A DNA stretch of 64,000 nt from Bolinopsis microptera (lineage: Eukaryota > Ctenophora > Tentaculata > Lobata > Bolinopsidae): contig NC_087076.1 of the NCBI RefSeq assembly GCF_026151205.1, positions 20,512,328 through 20,576,327 on the forward strand, read 5' to 3'. Shown here piece after piece: positions 1-9,885 of this stretch. Under the pieces are notes generated by a model. That model did no database searches, was not told the origin of the DNA, and was given only the letters and a program-made list of their open reading frames with translations. The number at the start of each line of letters is the position of its first letter. Position 1 is the stretch's first letter. The translations under genes and the position numbers were made by a program.

Positions 1-1423
1 GAACTGGATTGAGACAAATTTGGAACAGGCTTTTGGGCAGTAGTTATGCCTGGACTGACTTAAAATTGATCTGTTATGGTAGAGGGGCAATGGGCATGTG
101 AACTAACATGTTCAGTCTCTCAGAAGTGCCAAATAATCCCTTGGTTCATGAAATGAACGAAATGAATAAAAATGAACTTGATCCTAAAATCGTTGTAATC
201 ACTCTAACATCTAAACCCATCCCAACTTGGCAACACTGTCCAACCTTCTCCTTCATATATGATATAATTGCATAATTCTCCTTAGTAACCCGTCCCCGTC
301 GCCATAGTTACAGACGTAAACAGGACATGAGTGGAATATCGTTCATAAAAGGCTATAAGCAAGCATACTAACTAATCCGCTTTACCAAGGTGTGTCATAT
401 AATGTACATACAATTATTTACACGCAATATTTGGCGCTTAAATCTGCCCCGTACATTCAACAACTATATTCCGGGCGAATAAGGTGTCCACTTCATAGTT
501 AAATATTGTGATCATTTAGTCGCGTTGTTTATCGTGAGTTGGTACTTGATGAATGTATATAATAAGGGCGGGCCAAACATCAGTTGGTATACGTTGGCCT
601 CAATAGCTCCGCCGTGTTTTACATTTTACTGTAGCTTTGCAGATGGCATATAACTGTATTTACTATGGTTCGACGAGATTCCGTCGTCAAAATGTATGTT
701 TTTGCATATTTGTACAGTGGAACAATCAGGTTTATCAACTATCAACGTCTTTATCAACGCATTATTATTCTACTCAGTTTAACCCTCTTTCTATTTCAGC
801 TGAATTCTGTTCAACGAGTACAGTAGACACAAGAAAACCTCAAGAAAGCTTCTAGACTACTCCGCTTACTGTCACAACACTATGTAAGTTCATAATTTTA
901 CGAATTTAAGAATTATAACACATTTCTTTCTTATTTAAATATCTGAACCTTTTTCTATTGAAATCTTCTATATTAATCAATTGTATTATATTTATATAAT
1001 ATACAGTGCAGTATACACTATACATTACACAAATATGTTAACTCAAGGTAGTAATCAAGTTTTAATTTATGGACCGAACTGAAAATGTATCAAAGGTAAA
1101 CAAAGGATCCATACCCCTGTTGCCAGAAATAGACTTTAATAACACTGTAAAAAACGTACTGTGCAGAATTTGGGCTCAACGTATTTGAGCATACAAGATT
1201 TAATATATTATTTGAACTTAATCTAAAATCCTCAATCTAAATAGTTTCTCCAAAATGTCTTATTTAATTAATTACCATTAAGTAAGTATACATTCAATTT
1301 GAACATATGATTTATAATAATAATAATAATCTATAATATATCCAAACAAATGTGTAATTCACCGGTTGACTCATGATTAGGTCTCCGCTATTTTGCGATA
1401 AACGAAAATTGAGACGAGGTTAC
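1..1423. other. Intergenic DNA, no supported gene
   Basis: AT-rich sequence with only short open frames lacking recognisable domains or coherent splice sites. It lies downstream of the RecQ-like gene. I see no element with clear ends here. Confidence 0.5.
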
Positions 1424-3193
1424 TTAAAATATATCGTTAGTTATAACTAGTATGTCCCTCTTCACCCTGTCACTCAGTCCTGGCACGATTCCTTCAATAT
1501 CTTCCAAATTAAAAATATGTCCGCATTCATTTGTGAGAAGTTTAATGACTCCTTCCGTGAGTTTACAGTCCAGAAAGGGTCTGTTGTCACTATAGGACGT
1601 CAGCTGGCATGCTAACGCTTTTGCAAAGAACTCCCTATCTTCTTTCGTCACTGTGCGTCTAGGTTCTGGAAATATTATGACTGATATTGCTGATTCTTCA
1701 CCACTCGCAGGAGCACAAAGTTAAATTGTTGTTGTTGTTATCATTACTTTTCGATAAAAGCAAAAAAGCACAGTTTAGGCATGAACGTTACAAATATTAC
1801 ATGTGATTTAAAACATTCGGTACTAAGTACTCAGTACTCACGCATGTCTACATCCGACCTCCTCTGCTTGTTATTCCGTTCCCGGAGTCTTTGAATGAGT
1901 GGGTCTTGGGAAGGTCTGCAAACATCGCAGCAAGTATCGTTATAAACGTTGTCATGCAGCTTGAGTACCCCTGATGACATTTATGTCATCGCATTGAAAT
2001 GGCTAAAATTTGTGATTTCAAATGCCGTTGGAGAACTTAAAGTATTTGCCAACTAATAAAGGATATTGAATTACTTTTTCAATTGTAGGACTACGTGGAG
2101 CTGTTTTACCTTTAAAGGTACCAGAAAGTATTATCCTACGGCAAGTTCCATTCTGGTCGCGGTACATAAGACACTCTCCGTCCATATCCCTGGTCTTGTT
2201 GTGCGTAAATACAATACATATCGCCTTTAGATTTGCACTTCTCCCAGCCCGACCTGAGATTAAAAAGCAACGTTTAAGACAATTAAGCTCGTTAAACCTT
2301 TAATAGAGGTATATGTGCAGAGCGCTCTATAAAATTATTACAAATAACTTAATTGTTTCACATTACCCACCAATCATCTGGATGAAATCCTCTGCCGTAC
2401 GAGCCATTTTCGAATGGATGACGTATTGGATCCCTAAAGAATATACATTTTTATCAAATTTACTATTAACCGTGTTTAACACAGAGAATCCATTTGTTTG
2501 AAATAGACTGTTTAAAAGGTGTTTAAAATAGTCTTCGATATACTTGGTGCCAAACATAGTACATACCTGCTGCATCAAATCCCATAGATAAGGCACTTGT
2601 AGCTATGACGAATTTGATACGCCAATTGATATTCATTAGATCAGCCGCTATTTCTTCCTGTTTACTGTCTGGTATCTGGGAGTGAAATACTTCAACAAGA
2701 CTAATTTTCCTCGGATCCTTTTTGAGTGCCTGAAATTAAGAAAATGTCACTGGTAATTGGTAAATAATGAGTTCCGTACACAGTTAACTTTAGTTAAGTC
2801 GGTAGATGGTTTAAATGCTGATAACCCGGCACAAAAAGAAATTTTTAAACAACAGTTTAACAAGTTTAAGTATGAACAAGTTAAATGGTTATGTCAGTCT
2901 TCAATATTTTATATCCCATATAAGCTAAACATGTGGCCATAAAATGAATTATTTAAGTATGTGCACAATCAATCATATTAATTGTATATATGCTGGCAAA
3001 TAACCATTTTTACCTGCATGAATTCTAAATATCTATATCCGCAGTCAACCAACGAGTTTTCGAAGATTATCACCCTGGGACACTCTTCTGCTTCATTCTC
3101 AAGTAAGGACACCAGTGGTACTATGTCTAGCTTTCCCGGGATATTAATTAAAGAAATCCTGCTATTAACAGGATTTTGCGAGATTCTCATCAA
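1424..3193 (-). CDS. RecQ-family DNA helicase, C-terminal half (6 exons, 5' end not found)
   Basis: Reading on the minus strand, six exons join with canonical GT-AG sites and matching phases: 3193-3014, 2729-2567, 2433-2371, 2253-2110, 1970-1842 and 1689-1424 (stop). Visible helicase parts are a strand of the second RecA lobe (PRVIIFENSLVDCGYRYLEF), VEVFHSQIPDSKQEEI, motif V (FVIATSALSMGFD), motif VI (MIGRAGR) and the RecQ zinc-binding segment (CRRIIL, then CCDVC). ATP-dependent 3'-5' unwinding is the established role of the family. The Walker A and DExH motifs of lobe 1 are not found upstream to 3.7 kb, where a Merlin transposon lies, so the N-terminal half is further away or lost. After the zinc segment the protein ends with a ~100-residue tail I do not recognise. 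The acceptor of the last exon is uncertain: AG at 1690/1691 or a second AG nearby gives the same phase. No stop or frameshift interrupts the six exons. Confidence 0.85.
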
Positions 3194-4012
3194 CTGATGC
3201 AACATTACAGAAAGTGTCACATATGCTCTAGTTCTTTCTAAATGTTAAGCAGAGAAATCTGGCTATATAATATATTTATCAAATAAATGTGTAATAACAA
3301 CAGATGTATACAATTACTGCAATTCTAAAAAATTTAAGTTTACATTAATGTGCTGATACGATACACTCCAAAATATTCCTAATTTTGTGTTGTTATCATA
3401 ATCCCATTCCGCAGGGCACAACACCACAACTTCAGAAGATGCAAGGAGCGTGTTCTTAACTATCCAAAACGAAGGTTGGTGAACAATAGAAAAATTGATA
3501 TTTTGTTGGTTGGCGTTATCATGGTGAGAAACCAGGGGTATTACGAGATATTATAACGTCCCGAAGGTCATTTTAATTGTAATATTTATCCAATCTAGTA
3601 CAATAATGTAGACCAAGGAATACCGATAGGGCAGCTAAGTAATTAAGTTTTCAAACTGGGGCGTTTTGAACATTATAGTACCTAACCACAAATGTTTAAA
3701 ACTTCCGAGAATGGGCAGTATCGAGATAGCCCGACCACTGTCCGCGGACAGTTGTCCGCAGACTGTATAATAACAGTATCCCCTGAATCAAGCAAACAGG
3801 TGTTTGTGAATAGTTCAAAATAGATTCAAATGTGGTCTCTCGGATATAATTAGTTACTAATAATATTGATTGCTCAATGAAATAAATGATTACGATTAAA
3901 ATGTGGTATATAAGTCGTTCGTTTTGGTGAAGTATTATCAGTTGCCATCATCAACAACAACAACTATTCCAATTCCTGACATGGTACTCTTCTGTCTAAT
4001 GGACGACATTAA

Positions 4013-4252
4013 TGGACCCACCGCCTCCCTCGAGACTTCCTATTCCAGAAAAACCTCCTAAAGAGCTCCATGTCCTGTTCTGGGTGTAATGCATCTATGT
4101 CCCTGGTTCCCTCCTCGTCCTCGAAGTCTCCAGATGGCCTGATATGGCGCTGCTCCCCCTGCAAGAAGTACAAGAATATCAGAACAGACAGCATCCTCTC
4201 TGGACAGAAGCTCGCTTTCAAGACCTTCATACAACTGCTGTTCGCAGAGTAG
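4013..4252 (+). pseudogene. Merlin (IS1016-like) transposase N-terminal zinc-ribbon fragment
   Basis: The frame encodes about 79 residues with the arrangement LLKSS, then CSGC, then DGLIWRCSPC, then NIRTDSILSGQKL and a TAG stop. C-x2-C, DGxxWRCxxC and IRxxSxxxxxKL are the hallmarks of the zinc ribbon and following helix in Merlin/IS1016 transposases. The DDE catalytic core is absent, so the copy cannot make its own transposase. It sits inside the TIR-bounded element, which agrees with the family call. A stop lies directly upstream of 4013. Confidence 0.7.
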
Positions 4253-4440
4253 GGCTGAGTTCATCCGTTTCGTTTTCTCTGAGACCATAGTTGTAGTTGT
4301 TCAAGAAGGAGTTGATTATAGAAATGATTGATGCAGTCTGATAATAGTTATTCTTTATATATTGCATGATGTGAACTGATCTCGTAAGGTTGCTTAATCG
4401 TTTAATAAGCCTTGACACCACCGCTGATTGAAATTCGCGT

Positions 4441-4565
4441 GCGATGATGTGAACCCTGCTTGACTCAGGGGATGATGTGAACCCTGCTTGATTCAGGGGA
4501 TGATGTGAACCCTGCTCGATTCAATGATTCAGGGGATGATGTGAACCCTGCTTGATTCAGGGGAT
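4441..4565. repeat. Tandem repeat, unit about 29 bp, four copies
   Basis: Four copies of a unit starting ATGATGTGAACCCTGCTTGA and ending in TTCAGGGG. The third copy has a short internal duplication of ATTCA. The array lies just inside the right terminal repeat of the Merlin element. Confidence 0.85.
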
Positions 4566-4673
4566 ACTGTTATTATACAGTAATATGATCTGGTAGACAG
4601 GTGTCTGCGGACAACTGACCGCGGACAGTTGTCCGCGGACAGTGGTCGGGCTATCTCGATACTGCCCGAGAAT

Positions 4674-6838
4674 GTTGGGTTAATACAGTGGGTGCTTAAT
4701 ATGTTTACGGCATGTCTAAATAAGAGAGTTTGAATGCATGTCACGTGATATAGTTAACAGTCAGTGTAATTACGAGTCAGGGAATGTGTCTAGCTATACA
4801 GGGCCCTTTGGTGTATTTGTAATAAATTTTTTAGTGACGTGACACCTCTTAGTAATAAGTAGTGACGATTAACGGGACAAATTATGGTTAATTTTCTAAA
4901 AAACTAGCAAATATGTCACCTTTAGATAATAAAAAGGACCCACGCTCAAACATTTTTCGAGGTACGTTAAGCGCGCGCACCGCAGTTCCTTTTAATATGA
5001 TTATGACGTATCGTCTCGGTTTAACAATCATAACGTGATCACGTACTGTACGTGACGTATAATCTTACTTATTTAGTGAACAAAGAGTGTGAGAGAGTGT
5101 GAAAGTAAAAGTACTATACTATACTGCGAAACGGACAAATTGGTTTAGTCAATAAACTGGGATGAACCGCTTTTGGTGTTACGCCTTACGGTCAGATAAA
5201 TAAACTACTGTATTCTGGTCCCAATAGTTTACTGTGACTTTTGAGTTGAAGATTAGGCGTACATCATAATGTCCCTAGTGTTTTGTTTAGCTCACCAAGG
5301 TTTAAGGACTATTTGAAAGTGAGGGATTTTACTAAGAAGAAGCAAACATCGACCAATAGCTCTTATTAATGCTATTTGTTTGTTTAAAAGGCGAAATGTG
5401 GGATTCTATTCGCTTTAAATCCGGTTCCATAATGATACTTGACTTAGTTCGGCTTTGATGTCCGAGCAAAGCTATTATAAGTTAAACCTTAGTTTGTTAA
5501 AGTTGGCGGTTTTTCAAGAATCTCCGCCATACTGTCCATATCTCAGTTCTCGATAGGCGTAGAATCGTATCATACTGATAACTGATGTTGTGAGCAAAAA
5601 CAACATAACCCCTGGCCCTCCCGCCTTGAGCCTTCCTGCTCGATATTATAATATTATATAAATTAGTGCTATCCCCAGATGGGTTTAAAGCTAATGGTGC
5701 TACTAATAGTTTTGCCTTTGGTATTTGAGACGGTTTTTGAGAAAATCTCTCTAAACAGGCATATTTACATGTTAGTGTGTTACTGAAATCTGTAATCTTT
5801 TCGGCAAATGCCAGCTACTGTAATAAACCAGAATTATAGCATATATTCTAAGATGACACTTATACGCAGCTCTGAACATCATACATTCTATTCAACTGTA
5901 ATTATAGTGTTTAGAATTTGTATAATGTACTGGCACGTCTGCCAGCTTTATTCTGACACAATAGATATAAATCACTCTACACGACACCGGAACTTCGATA
6001 TGTTCCTAAGTTATAAGTTACGTGAATTTTCAAGTGCATACGGTAAAGTGATCTTTCCTTCAGTTACGCAATTAAATAACTATTCGAAAACTGAAAGACT
6101 AGTTGTTCCCCTTGAAGATGTATGTACAGTAAAGCTTTGAACCCCGGCCCAAATTAATATCGCCTCAATCGAAAGTTGCTGGTAACAACTTATAAGTCAG
6201 TCTGATATTTCAGTCTCGGTGTAATTTTGTGTCGCCAAGCAAGGATAAATATACAGGGGGGAGGGGGGCAAAAGTCCTAATAGCTCAGTCACTGAGTGCC
6301 CAATCGAAATAATTCAATCGCATTACATTTGTCCTGAAAAAAATGAGAATTCTGGTTTCTCATATGACCGAGATATAATACTATAATATCTTCGCCACAG
6401 TATGCCATCTGCAAAGCAACAACCCTCTAAAATAAGACACGACGTTGGTATAAGACCCAACTTATGCCCACTGACCAGAGCTGGTCCAGATTCCAGAACT
6501 CAGAAGTCGATGGTAACCCTCTTGTTATGAGAGGGGGGGGGGCAACGTAGAATTCTACTCTACTTTATTCTACTTTATTCTACTTTATTCTACGTTCCCC
6601 CCCCCCCCCCCTATGAGAATATTCTCTAGCTGCTGTACGCTGCTTAGGATTTGTTTTTTTTTCAGGGGCAGGCTTGTCACATAGGTCCAGGGCTTCCGGA
6701 CTTTTGGGCATGGTGCAGGTTGTGGTACACACTCAACTAGGTGGTCTGAGAGTCGGAAAACCTCCAAAAAGAGATGTCATCAGAATGTAAGCCACTACCT
6801 GACTAACCTGTGAATAGAGTTTTCTAGACTCAATAATC
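4674..6838. other. Intergenic DNA without a supported gene
   Basis: AT-rich sequence. The longest open frame (5808-6140, +) has no domain, no splice context and an unusual composition, so I do not call it. The only clear structure is the G/C hairpin at 6526-6619. Confidence 0.5.
6526..6619. repeat. Hairpin: poly-G/poly-C arms around TCTACTTTAT repeats
   Basis: The left arm ATGAGAGGGG... with CAACGTAGAAT pairs with ATTCTACGTT followed by a run of C and TATGAG. The loop holds about four copies of a decamer TCTACTTTAT. No flanking duplication is evident. Confidence 0.75.
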
Positions 6839-8039
6839 ATGGCAGGTAGTATGTTCGGTGCGTTGCTGAGATACCGATTTAGTGAGTAGTAGGATGGTCA
6901 TCAAATCAGAAAAGGCAGACCTGAGTTGATAGCACGGTACTTGTAACGGTTTCCTCATTCTGCTCTCAGACTGACTAATGTCTCCACTTTTTTATCTCCT
7001 GTTAAGATTATCATTTCTCCGCTGTTAGGATTGTTCAATTATGCTTTTTATTTTGGACACACCATTGAGCCAGATTGTCGCAGCGTATGTCAGAGAAGTT
7101 CTGAGTATAAATATTATATAGGCTTATTCTGTCACAAACAATGAATTATTAATCTCATTTGCCCTATCCCCAAGTTCTGATAAGTCTACAAAGAAGATCA
7201 GTAAAAAATAACTGGGATATCATTACAGTTATTAAAGTTCCGATCGATGCTATTAGCCCAAATGAATGGGTTTTTATATAGATTCTAAACGAACACTTAT
7301 TCTTTCAGGAGGGGATCTGCAATAAACAAAGACGATATATTTTTGGCCAGAAATTTGCGGAGTTCCTTCGTCTTGATATCGGTCTTGGCTGCAGTTGTAT
7401 CTCTCGAAATCAGGTATTCACTATTAAAAGCTATCCTGCCTGGCTTAAATCATGGTTGTTAAAATTAAAAGCCTTTTTGCATGGTCATCTTTAATTAAAA
7501 ATAAATCAGCTTTGTTAATAATTTACTGTCGTCTCCTTGGTATTTCCACGGGAGACTTTGGGACCGGAAACTGATCCGGCCCCCAAAGAGGGGTCAGATC
7601 ACGTCACCAATTAGTGACGTATAATTAGTGATGTGATCCATGGATTGAATTTAATTGACATAGAAATGGGCTAGATCTGGGGTAGAGTTCACATGTCAAT
7701 TCTATAAATCATAGCTGTACATTAAGAAGTCAACATGATCTGACTTCTCGACTCGTAGATCACATAAAGGACGGGAGCTCTTGCTAAAGGGGGGGGGGGG
7801 GTTCAATCCATGGATCACATCACTAATTATACGCCACAAGCTTCAAGCTTGCATGTTAAATACTTGATGACGTATATGGTGGATCATATGACATATCACT
7901 CCGGCCCCAAAGTCTGGCAGTCATGATAGAAGTTGGACATTTTCTCTCATTTTCACACGTAGAATCTTATTTTCTTTCCCTCAGTGACGGTTTGAGGAGA
8001 CACTGCATCTCACTGCTCGGTGGAGACACGGGGATATGA
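6839..8039 (+). CDS. Candidate small single-pass membrane protein (3 exons, 68 aa)
   Basis: Three short exons join in phase: 6839-6885 (ATG, donor GTAGTA), 7309-7413 (acceptor TTCTTTCAG, donor GTATTC) and 7985-8039 (acceptor CTTTCCCTCAG, stop TGA). The predicted protein begins MAGSMFGALLRYRF, has a basic/acidic stretch (INKDDIFLARNLR), one hydrophobic segment (SSFVLISVLAAVVSL) and ends LLGGDTGI. I do not recognise the family. Support is the three-way phase agreement, good polypyrimidine tracts and a sensible membrane-protein layout; a chance arrangement cannot be excluded for exons this short. Intron 2 carries a MITE-like inverted repeat. The size and single helix would fit an organelle or ER membrane subunit, but that is only inference. 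Confidence 0.4.
7554..7914. mobile_element. MITE-like element with nested inverted repeats
   Basis: Outer arms GACTTTGGGACCGG (7554) and CCGGCCCCAAAGTC (to 7914) are inverted copies. Inside them a second pair, near 7618-7651 and 7801-7832, shares TAATTAGTGATGTGATCCAT inverted. The core includes a poly-G run near 7788-7801. No coding capacity. It lies in intron 2 of the candidate small membrane protein. Confidence 0.5.
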
Positions 8040-8399
8040 AGCTGTTAATCCCTCTTAAAGTCCACTGCACGTTGTCACAGAGCCTCAGTCCGATCAGAGC
8101 AAGCAGCAAAGATCAAAGGAGACTTTTCCTCCAATGTCAAACAGATAAATTTCGACAGAAAACTTCTAGCAGACCTCGGATGATTTAGGAAAGTAAACAT
8201 ACTTGCAATCTGTAAGACAAGTGACTCTACAGGAACTAGCAAGAGGCAGAGAAAGTGAAGAAGATTCGACGACCGAAGCCTCGCAGATAAAATAATAGCC
8301 GATGAATTTGATACGACATCATAAAATACTGGAGTCCACAAAGGAGCATGTCCTACTTTTCAGCCGCTCCTCAATCGACAGATCCTCTTGATGGCTTGC

Positions 8400-9060
8400 A
8401 GACATCACGTCCTTGAGGCGGATCTTGTAAGAGGATCTGCCTCTAAGCAACTGTTCGGTGACACAACATCACTTGAAGTAACCCTTTTTAAGATCATGAA
8501 GACCTCCTGGGAAGATCTCAATCTGCAGAACATTGTCCTTCCTGATATCCCTACTTGCAACAGGAACGGAAGATCTTCTATCCTTCATTACTCAAATCCG
8601 TCAACTCAACAACCAGCCCAGGAGAATAAAAGGAATTACTAGAGCTAAACTTATCCATGGAGAAAGCATAGAGATGAAGAAAGGATGCGTTTTCCAGATA
8701 CAAAGACCTGGAGCTGACCACCATGTCAGATGGATGGCTAAGTCCATATACATTATGAAAATGATTCTACTTCACTAGATACCACTTCACTGGACGAAGA
8801 AGAGAGACGTGCAGAAGATGGCTCACGTTGTTGTCTTCGTTTACTTAAGAGCTTGGTTCAACGCTCCTTTCCTTGAATCTGCAGCCTCCGCCGACACCCG
8901 TTTGTTACACTTACAGAGTCTTCAGAAGTACAAGAGTGTGGACAGAGTATTAGCCATCATCACGACAGTCCTCAAGACATACCTTTAGAGCGAAGAACTC
9001 TCCTTGCAACAAGAATAGGCCAACAAACTCTTGAAGCAATTCAAGTTGGAACTTGAAAAC
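8400..9060 (+). pseudogene. Decayed BEL/Pao-like retrotransposon pol fragment
   Basis: Across two frames I read KTSWEDLNL, then LPDIPT, then EDLLSFITQIRQLN, QPRRI and LIHG. This order resembles the segment between reverse transcriptase and RNase H of BEL/Pao polyproteins (W-D-x-x-LP, a helix ending in L, then IPR and LHGFxDAS). The catalytic residues are lost, and stops and frameshifts are frequent. No LTRs were found. The call rests on weak motif resemblance only. Confidence 0.35.
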
Positions 9061-9440
9061 TTGTGTTCGGTTGTTAATGTTATTGAGCTTTATGAACGTC
9101 AAAGAAGCCTAATTGATGAAAAATTATTCTGATATGTTTTGGTTTTATGACCAGGGGTTATGACAAATATATAATAAGGATGTTGGTCTAGTTTCTCGTA
9201 CGGGTTTTCAACATACGCTTTAGTCCTACACTCTAGTTTGGGGTTGGATTTTAAATAGTCACTTGAAGTACGTGTTAAAGTATCCTACGTGTTGGTCGAG
9301 TGTTGAGTGATTAAACATCTTGATCGCATGTTTATTGTTTACTGTTTAGTGTAGACCTTGTTCGGTAGAAACTCAGTACGGTGTTCCGCGGTAAATTTCA
9401 TTCTTTATTATACGAAAATGCATGACCTGCATGAGGTATG
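9061..9440. other. Intergenic DNA, nothing recognised
   Basis: No open frame, repeat or element end stands out between the pol remnant and the first TTACCTGGGGACCCC motif. Confidence 0.5.
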
Positions 9441-9705
9441 TTACCTGGGGACCCCAAGCTATAATGTTCCGCCGAATAGAGATTCGGCGAAATGACAGAC
9501 TAAGCGCCGCCCAGTAAGAGGTATGATAATACTGGGTTTCGAAATCTTTTAAATATCTATTCGATTGAGTCTTATTACCTGGGGACCCCGTTTTAAATTC
9601 TCATAAACGTATCAATTGAATATATTTACTAAAACTCAAGTCTCATATTAAAGTATTAATATGACAACTGTGTTTAAGAACACAAAGCCCGGGGTCCCCG
9701 GGTAA
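9441..9705. repeat. Inverted-repeat pair TTACCTGGGGACCCC / GGGGTCCCCGGGTAA
   Basis: TTACCTGGGGACCCC occurs at 9441 and 9575, and inverted forms occur at 9691-9705 and 10351-10365. The 9441-9705 pair could be the ends of a ~265-bp MITE, but four copies in mixed orientation make the true boundaries unclear. The last inverted copy directly abuts the GPCR exon minisatellite. Confidence 0.5.
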
Positions 9706-9885
9706 ATTTAAAGCTAGGAATCATTATATTTATAAGTGAATTGTGTATTTGGTACTGGCCATAGCACTCCCGTCAATCTATTTGTCATGTCAATAGTTTA
9801 CTGTTTACGAATGAGTCCATCATGTACTGTTCTCTTTGATGTATGTAATCAAATTATTAGATTATTAAAGTTAACATTTTGTGAA

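Larger units (their letters stand above)
3705..4673. mobile_element. Non-autonomous Merlin-type DNA transposon
   Basis: The element runs from 3713 to about 4665 between copies of CCGAGAAT (3705-3712 and 4666-4673), an 8-bp target duplication as expected for Merlin. Its terminal inverted repeats start GGGCAGTATCGAGATAGCCC and hold nested palindromes around GTCCGCGGAC; the two ends match for about 60-80 bp with gaps. The exact right boundary is ambiguous by two bases because the TIR end and the TSD share CC. The interior holds a transposase N-terminal fragment and a ~29-bp tandem repeat. Confidence 0.8.

Noticed and set aside
5808-6140. 110-codon open frame (+)
   Set aside because: AT-rich, no recognisable domain, no splice or regulatory context, length within chance expectation for this amount of DNA.
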